A stretch of 64,000 nucleotides of DNA, from positions 1 to 64,000 of the forward strand of contig JBNKGL010000009.1 of assembly GCA_050289805.1 (NCBI GenBank), in the 5' to 3' direction. The notes under the pieces are model-generated. The model was not told the origin of the DNA and did no database searches. It saw only the letters and a program-made list of their open reading frames with translations. The DNA is from JAUILA01 sp050289805. Its GTDB lineage: Bacteria > Bacteroidota > Bacteroidia > Cytophagales > Cyclobacteriaceae. Shown piece by piece: positions 1 to 8,253 of this stretch. The translations under genes and the position numbers were made by a program. Positions within the stretch are counted from its first letter, which is position 1. Every line of letters starts with the position of its first letter.

Positions 1-431
1 CAGACCAATGCTGGCTGTCGATACCGGAGCATTTTCCTTTTGTCAAATTGGGCAACCATATCATCATGCCGGATCATATGCATGGAATAATCATTATTGA
101 CAGGCCTGATGACATTGGCAATCCTGTGGATATTGGCAATCCTGTGGATATTGGCAATCCTGTGGAGGCGCAAGATCTTGCGCCTCTATTCGCCATGCCG
201 AAAAAACCATTAATACAATCCAACAATACTTTCGGCCCCCAATCCAAAAACCTGGCCTCTATCATCCGGGGATATAAAATCGGGGTAACAAAAAATTCCC
301 GGAAGATCAACCCTCATTTTAATTGGCAATCCAGGTACTATGAACATATAATCCGGGATGAAATGTCTTACCGAAGAATTTCATTATATATTCAGAACAA
401 TCCGATCAACTGGATAAAAAATATGCCGTAA
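1..431 (+). CDS. REP-associated tyrosine transposase (RAYT, IS200-like), 5' end outside window
   Basis: The reading frame (codons from base 3) is open to the left edge, so only the C-terminal part is present. The residues MPDHMHG supply the HUH (His-hydrophobic-His) motif of Y1 transposases. A second conserved block near the end, SRYYEHIIRDE, carries the likely catalytic Tyr, followed by the usual IQNNPxNW tail. RAYT proteins nick and rejoin single-stranded DNA at REP-type palindromes. Between the motifs the protein holds three in-frame copies of a six-residue repeat (DIGNPV-like) and then EAQDLAPL, encoded by a perfect palindrome. An internal TTG at 48 could be mistaken for a start, but the upstream codons continue the family sequence, so truncation by the window edge is the simplest reading. 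Whether the element is active cannot be judged. Confidence 0.8.
   Translation, partial: DQCWLSIPEHFPFVKLGNHIIMPDHMHGIIIIDRPDDIGNPVDIGNPVDIGNPVEAQDLAPLFAMPKKPLIQSNNTFGPQSKNLASIIRGYKIGVTKNSRKINPHFNWQSRYYEHIIRDEMSYRRISLYIQNNPINWIKNMP
114..167 (+). repeat. Three tandem copies of an 18-bp repeat inside the RAYT gene
   Basis: The unit attggcaatcctgtggat occurs at 114-131, 132-149 and 150-167, the last copy with one change at its final base. The length is a multiple of three, so the copies add six residues each and keep the frame. This looks like replication slippage within the variable linker of the transposase. Confidence 0.9.
165..186. repeat. Perfect 22-bp palindrome within the RAYT coding sequence
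   Basis: The core ggcgcaagatcttgcgcc is flanked by ga and tc, giving eleven perfectly paired bases on each side without a loop. It is translated as part of EAQDLAPL. RAYT enzymes act on REP-like palindromes, so a palindrome embedded in the gene itself may be a captured REP-like unit; that is inference. Confidence 0.75.
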
Positions 432-506
432 AGCTCATTTGCCTGGCTGTACAACTAACATTATTGAAATCCTGAAAACGAAAAGAAACCATTGACATTA
501 AAATAA

Positions 507-538
507 GATGCCCGAGGTCCTGTCTGGACTGGGGCATC
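507..538 (-). terminator. Hairpin terminator downstream of the lipase-like gene
   Basis: The arms gatgccc and gggcatc pair, with an inner gtcc/ggac pairing. On the minus strand the hairpin is followed by ttatttta. It lies 19 bases past the stop of the leftward gene at 557 and would also stop transcripts coming from the RAYT gene. Confidence 0.6.
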
Positions 539-556
539 CTATTTTAAAACCAACGG

Positions 557-2236
557 TTAGTGATGGGCCAAAAGCCAGGTAGCGAGTGGATCCCAGACCA
601 AAGAAGGTGCATTCTCAGCTAAGAAAAGGTCCCCGTGACCATAATCATTGTAGGGATGATCACTAAGGGTAATGATCAGAGCTTCTACGTCAGAGCTACC
701 GAGTAATTCCAGTGAATAAAGTCCCGATACTCCTGTACCGCCGTTCGCACCGATATATAAAACGGGAACGTTAACATCCGACAGGTAATCATCGTACGGA
801 GAATCCTCCTCGTCGCAAAGGCAGGTGGAGAGCTCATAGCCGAGTCTCCATGGCATATAATGCGGCAAACCTTCAATCAATTTATACCACAATATCGGAT
901 CTGTATAGAGGAAGTCATCTGCGGGAACAAAAGGTGCCGGACCGTTTCCTGCAGCAAAGTGCCAGAACGGCATGGGTGAATTGCCACCAAAGTAGGTATT
1001 GGCGCCAAGGAAAATCGGAACCTGTGCATTTGTCAGTCCGAGTGCCTGAAAATCGGGCACGGGTGAAATACCATCCGGGTCGGCAAGAGCTAGCTGACCA
1101 AATAAATCAAAGCCTGCCCCCTGGTTGTTGGCATAATTACCGCTATTGATCTGATCGAGAATTGTAGCGGCATCTGTACAGGTTTGAACTCGTCTGTCTT
1201 CATAGTCGGGCCCAAGCTTGAAGGTCTGGTCTACCGGGATGATCCCTTTAATATGCCGGTTTCTCTTATGTAAAGTGGTTTCATGATTCGCCGAACTGTA
1301 GGCAACAGATGCACCGTAACTGAACCCAAGAAGATTTAGTTGTCCAAGGCCTTCTCCGGACATCGCCCGGATGATTCGGGCAACAGACATCCCGAACAAG
1401 GTATGATCCACATCCTGCTGAACACCCCAATTTTCCATGAATGACAAGTCTGTTTCTTCATTCGGAACCCGTGTCCAACCCAGATCAATCCCCCATACAT
1501 CGATATTATTGTAGGCGAGGAAAGCAGGAGAAGAGTTGGATGGATTGATATCATCCAGATCGGCGAGCAGGAAAATGTCCGAAAAATTCTGGGACGCCCC
1601 ATGGATCATGAATATCTCCCCTTCTGTTTTTACCGGATGGTAGGCTTTACGCTCCTTCACAACGCGATGAATGCGGATCTCGTCATATGTTCCCTCACCT
1701 GTTTTCAAATCAAACCAGTAGTGCGCAATTCCATTGCCCAAATCTTCCCGGTCAGAGGATATGAGATATTTCCGGAAAGTACCATGTCCCTTACCAGGAT
1801 GGGTTCTTGCCGTTTCCATTCCGCCAGCATGACGGATATTCAGCATTTGACCTGATGACCGATCAACGCGGATAAGTTGTCCGTCTCTCATTAGCTCTAC
1901 TCCTTCTCCATCGGAATTCTTCAACCCAATGAGTGTGACTTCTTTTTTAAGAGTGATCTGCTCATCATATATACCAGATTCCACATAGATAAACTCCCCT
2001 TCCATAGCTTCATCGATAGCGCTCTGGATGGATTCACCGGCAGATACAAAAGATATTTCCGCAGCTGGAATTATTTCCCCGACTTCTTCAAACCAGGAAT
2101 AGCCTATCTGTTCACTGGCATTATTATGCACCCCGGGATTCGGGACCTCCTCTTCACATGCTGTAAAAAACATGCAAAGGCCAGTCAAAATGGAAACGAA
2201 ACCCATATTGACAAAGAAATTAGTTGAAATTTTCAT
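557..2236 (-). CDS. Secreted lipoprotein: beta-helix-like N-terminus fused to a lipase-like alpha/beta hydrolase
   Basis: The chosen ATG at 2236 (15 codons inside the longest frame) gives a clean signal peptide with lipobox FFTAC, Cys27, followed by EEE, an acidic stretch that in Bacteroidota often directs surface export. Residues about 40-110 look like the start of a right-handed beta-helix (pectinesterase/NosD style: ESIQSAIDEA then YVESGIYDEQITL). The remainder is an alpha/beta hydrolase resembling acid lipases: MIHGASQNF oxyanion region, nucleophile elbow GFSYGA with Ser306, and a C-terminal GHGDLF that may give the His. The natural ester substrate is unknown. The gene is monocistronic, between a terminator and an AraC-type regulator reading the same way. 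The beta-helix piece is too short to be an enzyme by itself. Confidence 0.6.
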   Translation of the reverse strand: MKISTNFFVNMGFVSILTGLCMFFTACEEEVPNPGVHNNASEQIGYSWFEEVGEIIPAAEISFVSAGESIQSAIDEAMEGEFIYVESGIYDEQITLKKEVTLIGLKNSDGEGVELMRDGQLIRVDRSSGQMLNIRHAGGMETARTHPGKGHGTFRKYLISSDREDLGNGIAHYWFDLKTGEGTYDEIRIHRVVKERKAYHPVKTEGEIFMIHGASQNFSDIFLLADLDDINPSNSSPAFLAYNNIDVWGIDLGWTRVPNEETDLSFMENWGVQQDVDHTLFGMSVARIIRAMSGEGLGQLNLLGFSYGASVAYSSANHETTLHKRNRHIKGIIPVDQTFKLGPDYEDRRVQTCTDAATILDQINSGNYANNQGAGFDLFGQLALADPDGISPVPDFQALGLTNAQVPIFLGANTYFGGNSPMPFWHFAAGNGPAPFVPADDFLYTDPILWYKLIEGLPHYMPWRLGYELSTCLCDEEDSPYDDYLSDVNVPVLYIGANGGTGVSGLYSLELLGSSDVEALIITLSDHPYNDYGHGDLFLAENAPSLVWDPLATWLLAHH

Positions 2237-2410
2237 GGCATCAAATTTTTTGACCTGGAACGAATATGTTTTATTTCGCACAACGGTCTGTTTACAAGGA
2301 TTTTAAGTAATAAGGATGTGGCCACGATCCTTGTAAAAGCTTTGATATAAGTAATGAAAAATTAGTACACAAGCGTTAACAATTATGTTGCAAATCGTTG
2401 AAATTATAGA

Positions 2411-4366
2411 CTAAATCGGCGGATCATTTAAATTATGTAACGGCCGGCGGTCCATACGCCATTTTTGTGTTTCGTGTTCATAAAATATTCGGATTTTCCT
2501 CATCAGCTCGGGAAACCTTGAATCCCGCCTCATTGGTTCAAATTCAGGCCATGTAGTCAAAGCAATTGTCCATGGATCAAACGGTTCCCTGTTGATCCAT
2601 TTAAACGCTTTATCCATGTTTCCGAGAGACATATATATCCATGCCAGTCCGAATGCATTACGTGTGGATACCGGCTCCTTTTCAAGTTGGCTGACAATTT
2701 CTAAAGCCTTAGCTTTTTCACCCGCTACCGCATATGTATTACCTAATAACCAGCGCCAGGAAGAATTGATGCTGTATGCCTTTTTATGTGCGAGAATTGC
2801 TTCCTTAAAACGTCCTTGTTGTACAAGTGCATTGCCCAGGACAAACCAGGCATGCCCGAATCTTTCATTCAATGCAAGAGCTTCCCGCGCCAGCGACTCG
2901 GCCTCTTCATATTCCCGCGCCCAATGGTGCAGACTGCCAAGGTCGGCAGTATATATGGGCAGCAAAGGATCCAGTTCACGGGCAATGCGATTATGGTAAA
3001 AGGCTTCCTCAAGTCTGCCTTCAACAACGAGGAACCAAGCATAATGAAAATGGGCCACTGCCAGGTTAGGATTATTATTCAATGCTGTCTTGTATGCTTT
3101 TTCAGCACCAACCCAGTCGTGTTCAAGATAAGCTTTGATCATGGCCAGCGCAGCATGAGCTTCCGCTAATGTGCTGTCAAGCGTAATAGCCCTCTCAGCT
3201 GCTGCCTTCGCCAGTTTCCAGTACTCTACTGCAGGCTCCGGACCATGATTAATGGAATTATAACCAACGGCCAGCTTCGCATATGCCATTGGCTCTGCCG
3301 GATCTATGCGGATTGCTTCCTGCAGATACATTATCCCCTTATTGAAATCTGCCGGCGTAGATTGGTTTATGAAATATATTCCTCTCAGAAACGCCTTGTA
3401 CATTTCCTTGTCAACTGAACGGGCCCTTTGCAGACGATCGACATCATATGTCCTTAACTCTAATTCAAGTTCTTCAGCTACATCAAGGGCAATTTCTCTG
3501 TATAAGCTTAAGATTTCTGAAAGGCTTTGACTGTACTCCCGGTTCCATTGATCTTCTTGGTTATTTTTTTCTAATAATTGTACACGTACCCGAAGGCTGT
3601 CACCATACAAGAACACAGAAGTTTTTATCAGTATATCCACACCCAGACCTGCACCAACACCCGCCAGAGTTTTATTTGTCTCATCAATATGCATGGAAGA
3701 ATTCCTGGAAATAACACGTAATTGCTTGATCATACTTAATTCATGGATAAGGCCGTCCTGAATCCCAATATCCAGGTAGGATTGATCACCATTTTCTGAA
3801 ACGACCTCTACAGGTAAAATAGCCATGGAAAGAACTGATGCCGGAACTTTTTTAAATCCCTGGTATGAAATCACCGTAGATATGACCACGAAAACAAAAA
3901 AAATTATCCAGGCAAATGAATTTCGCCAAATGCTGCGTGATACATCCCGCAGGGCTCCCTGCTCAGGTTGTATCCTCAGATCATGTAGAATAATATCCGC
4001 GTGAGTGCCATCTTTAACATTAGTTTTTTCTCTAAGAATATCCCTGGCTTCCCCTGGAGGTATTCCATACAGGTCTGAGAAACATTTAGTAAAGTAGGTA
4101 TTACTGTTAAATCCTACTCTAAAGCCAATTTCTGCAATTGTCGTATTTTCATCCAGCAGGAATTTTAATGCCCGGTTAAGACGGACATATCGAATAAAGC
4201 AACTAACATTATTTCCTGTGCGCGATTTTACAATTCTGTGAAGATTGGACCTACTTGTGCCCATCATCTCCGCAAGGGATTCTACTCCAAACTGCTGATT
4301 ATCAAGGTTATCAAGAATATATTCCTCCATTTTTGACAGCAGCTTGTCGCCATGGGCCAGTGTCAT
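2411..4366 (-). CDS. Membrane-bound regulator: AraC-type HTH, TM helix, TolB-like domain, TPR repeats
   Basis: The ATG at 4366 is preferred because the HTH begins soon after; the longer frame adds 15 unlikely residues. Residues about 10-110 are an AraC/XylS DNA-binding domain (SLAEMMGTSRSNLHRIV and IAEIGFRVGFNSNTYFTKCF). One transmembrane helix lies at about 149-168. A TolB/FlgO-like segment follows (MAILPVEV...YLDIGIQDGLIHEL), as in CadC-like and adenylate-cyclase-associated TPR proteins, and then at least five TPR-like repeats from about 335 to 620. This puts the DNA-binding part in the cytoplasm and the sensor in the periplasm. It is divergent from the FAD oxidase operon at 4658, the most likely target. 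The ligand is unknown. Confidence 0.75.
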   Translation of the reverse strand: MTLAHGDKLLSKMEEYILDNLDNQQFGVESLAEMMGTSRSNLHRIVKSRTGNNVSCFIRYVRLNRALKFLLDENTTIAEIGFRVGFNSNTYFTKCFSDLYGIPPGEARDILREKTNVKDGTHADIILHDLRIQPEQGALRDVSRSIWRNSFAWIIFFVFVVISTVISYQGFKKVPASVLSMAILPVEVVSENGDQSYLDIGIQDGLIHELSMIKQLRVISRNSSMHIDETNKTLAGVGAGLGVDILIKTSVFLYGDSLRVRVQLLEKNNQEDQWNREYSQSLSEILSLYREIALDVAEELELELRTYDVDRLQRARSVDKEMYKAFLRGIYFINQSTPADFNKGIMYLQEAIRIDPAEPMAYAKLAVGYNSINHGPEPAVEYWKLAKAAAERAITLDSTLAEAHAALAMIKAYLEHDWVGAEKAYKTALNNNPNLAVAHFHYAWFLVVEGRLEEAFYHNRIARELDPLLPIYTADLGSLHHWAREYEEAESLAREALALNERFGHAWFVLGNALVQQGRFKEAILAHKKAYSINSSWRWLLGNTYAVAGEKAKALEIVSQLEKEPVSTRNAFGLAWIYMSLGNMDKAFKWINREPFDPWTIALTTWPEFEPMRRDSRFPELMRKIRIFYEHETQKWRMDRRPLHNLNDPPI

Positions 4367-4438
4367 TTTAATTTCCACTAAAAAGGAATATTGGACGCAA
4401 AGAAGGTACAAAAAATAAGCCTATTATGCTATCAAATC

Positions 4439-4511
4439 GCTCCAAATCAAACGGGTTTAAAATTGAGTGATACCAGAACTTTGAATTGTTAATATCTGGT
4501 GGCTCCAAATC
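4439..4511. repeat. 10-bp direct repeat in the divergent intergenic region
   Basis: gctccaaatc occurs at 4439-4448 and 4502-4511, 63 bases apart (about six helical turns), between the AraC/TPR regulator and the FAD oxidase. The 4367-4657 stretch holds no other gene and is A/T-rich. The repeat could be a regulator site or chance. Confidence 0.35.
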
Positions 4512-4657
4512 CTCTTCAGGATAATGCAAAGATTTTTTAATCAGTTATTTATTCAGCTCGCACAAAGTCTTAAAAATTATGATGATATTATGATTGATTA
4601 ATCCACTTCGCACTCAAATTGACGCATTCCAGTTATCGGGTTCCCTACTCTAAAAAA

Positions 4658-6010
4658 ATGACGCAGATAGTTCTGGCACTAGTCGTTGCCACCAGTGTTA
4701 TTTCGTGCCAGAAACCTTCTCCAATAGAAAACATAGTTGTTATTGGGGGCGGACTGATGGGAAGTTCGACCGCCTGGGAACTGTCAAAATACGGTGAGAA
4801 CGTGCTACTGCTTGAACAGCAGGACTCTGTTTACACATTCGGATCAAGCTTCGGGGAAGCCCGCATCTCCAGAAGCCTCGGTCCGCAGAACGATGTATTT
4901 TCATATTTACAACAAACCTCTGTTCGTGAGACTCTTGAACTTATCGATTATTTAAATTCATTCGGTCAACGACATTCTATGGATGACATTTATTCGACTT
5001 CCCCTGTTACCTATATCTATTATCAATCTCAGCTTGAAGAAGTTGAAGCACTCCTGGACCATCAGACAGATAAATACCAATTTGCTTCAAACCCTAAGGA
5101 GGCTCTTGAAATGTTTGATATGGTGATCGCTGACACTGCTATGGTCATCCGGGAGTTCAAAAAATACTCAGGAACCCTGAACCCAAAAGTCCTGATATCA
5201 AAGCTTCATGAGGGTATCACAAAAGCCGGAAACAGGGTTCGCTATAATGCAAAAGTTACGTCACTGACAAAGGTGGGTCCTACCTACGAGATTGAAGTGA
5301 CCAACACTGACACAGGAAAAAGTGAACGCATCAAATGCAAAAAAGTTGTGGCTGCAGCAGGACCTTTTAATGGAATGCTTGTGAAAGATATTGCCCCGTA
5401 TTTTGCAAAATTGATAACTCCACAAAGACTGTTCCTCTCTTTTTTGAGAATCAAAGAAAATACTTATGAGAACTTTTCTGATGATGGGAAGAGAAAGTTG
5501 ATTGAATCGTACCCGGTTGCTAATCTAAATTCAGAAATCTTTTATTCAATGATTGAAAAGTTTGATGAACATGGAATGCCTCTGATAAAAGTGGGGGGTC
5601 ATTTTCTCAGAACGGATATCGATGACCTGAGTAAAGTATGGGAAAAGGAATTAACCTCGGGCGAAATTGAATGGAGTAAGGAAAATACATTCAACTATTT
5701 GAACACATTGAATTTGCCCGTTTCAATGACTGACCTGGAATTTAACAGTGGTTATTCGTGCGTGTATTCACTTACTGAATCGGAAACACCCTACGTTACT
5801 AATATAATTTATGGCTCCGAAATAGACCCAAATTTTATTCTCGTCGGCGGTATGTCAGGGATTGGAGCAAAAGGATCCTTAGCCTATGGCCTGATCGGCG
5901 CGAACCTTCTTCTCAATAAGTCCGATACATCCAGAATGTATCAGTTGACCAGGGAAGCTCTGGGATCAAATCGTTTAATGAATGATATCAGCGATATCAA
6001 CCGTGATTAA
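4658..6010 (+). CDS. Lipoprotein FAD-dependent oxidoreductase, DAO / sarcosine-oxidase-like
   Basis: The ATG at 4658 is chosen over a TTG at 4619 because it begins a proper signal peptide with lipobox VISC (Cys17). The dinucleotide-binding Rossmann motif VVIGGGLMGSS starts near residue 27 and ends with LLLEQ. GSSFGEARISR matches the conserved GSSxGxxRxxR block of monomeric sarcosine and N-methyltryptophan oxidases, where the flavin is attached and substrate binds. The C-terminus has the FAD-binding GGMSGIGAKGS segment. The likely reaction is oxidation of a secondary amine or amino acid with release of peroxide. Lipidation and export are unusual for this family, which is normally cytoplasmic. 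It is the first gene of a rightward group with 6039 and 6836. Confidence 0.75.
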   Translation: MTQIVLALVVATSVISCQKPSPIENIVVIGGGLMGSSTAWELSKYGENVLLLEQQDSVYTFGSSFGEARISRSLGPQNDVFSYLQQTSVRETLELIDYLNSFGQRHSMDDIYSTSPVTYIYYQSQLEEVEALLDHQTDKYQFASNPKEALEMFDMVIADTAMVIREFKKYSGTLNPKVLISKLHEGITKAGNRVRYNAKVTSLTKVGPTYEIEVTNTDTGKSERIKCKKVVAAAGPFNGMLVKDIAPYFAKLITPQRLFLSFLRIKENTYENFSDDGKRKLIESYPVANLNSEIFYSMIEKFDEHGMPLIKVGGHFLRTDIDDLSKVWEKELTSGEIEWSKENTFNYLNTLNLPVSMTDLEFNSGYSCVYSLTESETPYVTNIIYGSEIDPNFILVGGMSGIGAKGSLAYGLIGANLLLNKSDTSRMYQLTREALGSNRLMNDISDINRD

Positions 6011-6038
6011 GTAAAACTTCAACCTTCAGACAAAGTCA

Positions 6039-6839
6039 ATGATAACACTCTTTCGTAAAATCAGGCGAAAACTTCTTACTCAAAATTCATTCACCAGGTA
6101 TTTTCTGTATGCAACAGGGGAAATAATTCTCGTGGTCATTGGAATCCTGATCGCACTGCAAATTAATACCTGGAATGAACAGCGAAAGGATCGTGCAGAA
6201 GAACAAATAATCCTGAATCAACTCCGCCAGGAGTTTATGAGCAATCTTGATCAGCTGGATGAAAAAATCGGTATGAGAAAATCAATTATTCATGCTTCTA
6301 TCCGCCTTTTTAATTACATCGATAATCCGGAACTGCGATCAAAAGACAGCATATTATACCACATGGCCTCTTTTGGTGTAGCACCAACCTTCGATGCGAT
6401 TGCCAGTGATCTGATAGGAACAGGAAAGTTACAGCTTATTCGAAACCAACGGTTAAAGGAAATGCTATCTCTGTGGACAAGTGAAATCATTCAACTTACC
6501 GAGGAAGAACAAACCTGGCTGCGATTCAGAGATACACATTATATGCAATTCGTTATAACAAATTTCAACGTCCGGAATATAGACGTTGCCAGATGGGATA
6601 ATAATTCGATATCAGCTTTTTTATTGGATGAAGATGACTACATCGGTGTGAAAAATACGCCATCTAAACACATTGACGATCCTGCCGCAGTTCTTGATTT
6701 ACCTTTATTTGAAAACCTGGTTGCCCGGGGAAAGGTGTTGAGTGAGATATCAAATTTACAGTCCTATGCCTTGAGGAAAAGAATTGTTGAAATCATAGAA
6801 CTCATTGAAAGTGAAATAAAAAATCCGGACCTCCCGTGA
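6039..6839 (+). CDS. DUF6090 family membrane-anchored protein
   Basis: The N-terminus (FRKIRRKLL, then YATGEIILVVIGILIALQINTWNEQRK) is the hallmark of DUF6090 proteins of Bacteroidota: a short cytoplasmic basic stretch, a single transmembrane helix at about residues 25-43 and a long helical domain rich in Glu and Gln. Function is unknown. It starts 28 bases after the FAD oxidase stop and its last codon overlaps the GTG of the next gene, so it is probably co-transcribed with both oxidases. Confidence 0.75.
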   Translation: MITLFRKIRRKLLTQNSFTRYFLYATGEIILVVIGILIALQINTWNEQRKDRAEEQIILNQLRQEFMSNLDQLDEKIGMRKSIIHASIRLFNYIDNPELRSKDSILYHMASFGVAPTFDAIASDLIGTGKLQLIRNQRLKEMLSLWTSEIIQLTEEEQTWLRFRDTHYMQFVITNFNVRNIDVARWDNNSISAFLLDEDDYIGVKNTPSKHIDDPAAVLDLPLFENLVARGKVLSEISNLQSYALRKRIVEIIELIESEIKNPDLP

Positions 6840-8053
6840 ATGATCAAAAATTTACATCTGACATGAGCTACTCCGGCAATCACCTTGAAAACCAGCGGAG
6901 ACAATTCATTAAGTGGCTGGGCTTGTCCTCTATCTCCCTCGCTTTACCTTTTAGTGGCTGTAATTTCAATGATTCTTTAGAATCGGCTGAACAATTGAGT
7001 GAAGTAGAGCTGTCAAACTTCAAAAACGTATTTGACCTTGAAAAACTGTCAGGTCAGGTCATGGGAAAAGATGCCCTCTCCTACCTGAATGGCGGTGCAG
7101 ATGATCTGAAGACAGTCCGGGCGAATCACGAGGCTTACGGTAACATCCAGATTCGACCAAGAAGATTGGTTGATGTACGGAACATATCTACCAAAATCGA
7201 ACTTTTTGGAAAGGAATTGGACAATCCCATTATTCTGAGTCCGGTGGGATTTCAAAAAGTTTTCCATCCCGATGGAGAAATTGCTTCGGCGAAGGCGGCG
7301 GTTAAAAATAAACATCAAATGATCGTATCCTCGGTTTCCAATTTCTCTGTTGGTGAAGTTGCCCGGGAGTCCGGGGCTGATCCGTGGTTTCAGCTCTACC
7401 CTACTTCAGACCGTACCATTACAAAAAAATTGCTGGACAGAGCGATGGCCGCAGGATGCAAAGTCTGTTTCCTGACCGTCGATTCGCCTGTGCTGGGAAA
7501 CAGGGAAAACCATGGAACAAATCTTTCGAAAATGCTCGAATCCGGCGGCATTGAAATGGGTAACTTCAGGGATATTTTACCAGAAGGAATGGGGCCAACC
7601 GATCCTGGCATGACCTGGGATATGATCCAATGGCTCCGTGAAAACTGTGATATGAAGATAGTTTTGAAAGGTATCGTTACCCATGAAGATGCAAGGTTGG
7701 CGGTTCAACATAAAGTCGATGGTGTGGTGGTGTCGAATCATGGGGGCAGACAGCTGGAAAGTAATCGTGCCACCATTGATTGCCTTCCTGAGGTTGTTGA
7801 AGCAGTTAACGGGGCCTTCCCTGTATTAGTTGACGGAGGAATACGAAGAGGAACAGATATATTCAAAGCGCTCGCCCTGGGCGCTACGGCAGTAGGTATT
7901 GGCAGGCCTTACTGCTGGGGTCTGGGGGCATTGGGGCAGCCCGGTGTGGAATTAGCTCTTCAAATCCTGAAAGCTGAACTGATTCGTGATATGCAGCTTG
8001 CCGGAACCTCTTCAATTAAGAATATTACCCGTGATTTTGTATTAAAGGACTAA
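6836..8053 (+). CDS. FMN-dependent alpha-hydroxy-acid oxidase/dehydrogenase with export signal
   Basis: The GTG at 6836 overlaps the upstream stop by four bases (GTGA), typical of coupling; an ATG at 6863 is an alternative. The N-terminus has RRQFIKWLG followed by a hydrophobic run ending in FSGC, i.e. a twin-arginine-like signal with a lipobox. The remainder is a complete FMN TIM barrel of the glycolate oxidase / lactate dehydrogenase family. It shows ILSPVGFQ, FQLYP, the catalytic-base motif SNHGGRQLES (His near residue 302), and the phosphate-binding DGGIRRGTDIFKALALGA then GIGRP. It would oxidise a 2-hydroxy acid to the 2-oxo acid. Exact substrate is not readable. Export by Tat fits a cofactor loaded before translocation. 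Confidence 0.8.
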   Translation: MNDQKFTSDMSYSGNHLENQRRQFIKWLGLSSISLALPFSGCNFNDSLESAEQLSEVELSNFKNVFDLEKLSGQVMGKDALSYLNGGADDLKTVRANHEAYGNIQIRPRRLVDVRNISTKIELFGKELDNPIILSPVGFQKVFHPDGEIASAKAAVKNKHQMIVSSVSNFSVGEVARESGADPWFQLYPTSDRTITKKLLDRAMAAGCKVCFLTVDSPVLGNRENHGTNLSKMLESGGIEMGNFRDILPEGMGPTDPGMTWDMIQWLRENCDMKIVLKGIVTHEDARLAVQHKVDGVVVSNHGGRQLESNRATIDCLPEVVEAVNGAFPVLVDGGIRRGTDIFKALALGATAVGIGRPYCWGLGALGQPGVELALQILKAELIRDMQLAGTSSIKNITRDFVLKD

Positions 8054-8076
8054 ATGATTCATGATAAGAACGATTA

Positions 8077-8253
8077 ATGCCTAAAAAACTGAATATCATT
8101 TATTGGATTTCAACAGTGGTATCCCTTCTGGCACTCTCGGGGCACCTCATGGTTCAGGATAGTGACCATTACCTGGCACTGGTTGCATTTATTGCAGTAA
8201 TCATATCCTACCTTGGCTACAGAAATCTGTACGCCTCGAAACACGCTATTTGA
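8077..8253 (+). CDS. 58-residue two-helix membrane protein
   Basis: A short ATG-started frame, MPKKLNIIYWIST..., has two hydrophobic segments (about residues 7-22 and 33-48) separated by HLMVQDSDHY and a basic C-terminal tail. It starts 24 bases after the stop of the FMN oxidase and is likely translated from the same message. Its last eight bases overlap the end of the convergent porin gene. No family is recognised. Two well-formed helices, a positive N-terminus and operon position support a real gene, but there is no homology evidence. Confidence 0.5.
   Translation: MPKKLNIIYWISTVVSLLALSGHLMVQDSDHYLALVAFIAVIISYLGYRNLYASKHAI

Noticed and set aside
1..50. RAYT gene as a frameshifted or disrupted pseudogene
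   Set aside because: The frame is open to the first bases and codes for family-like residues, so the missing N-terminus is explained by the window edge.
114..167. Possible CRISPR-like repeat
   Set aside because: The units are directly adjacent with no spacers and lie in frame within a coding sequence.
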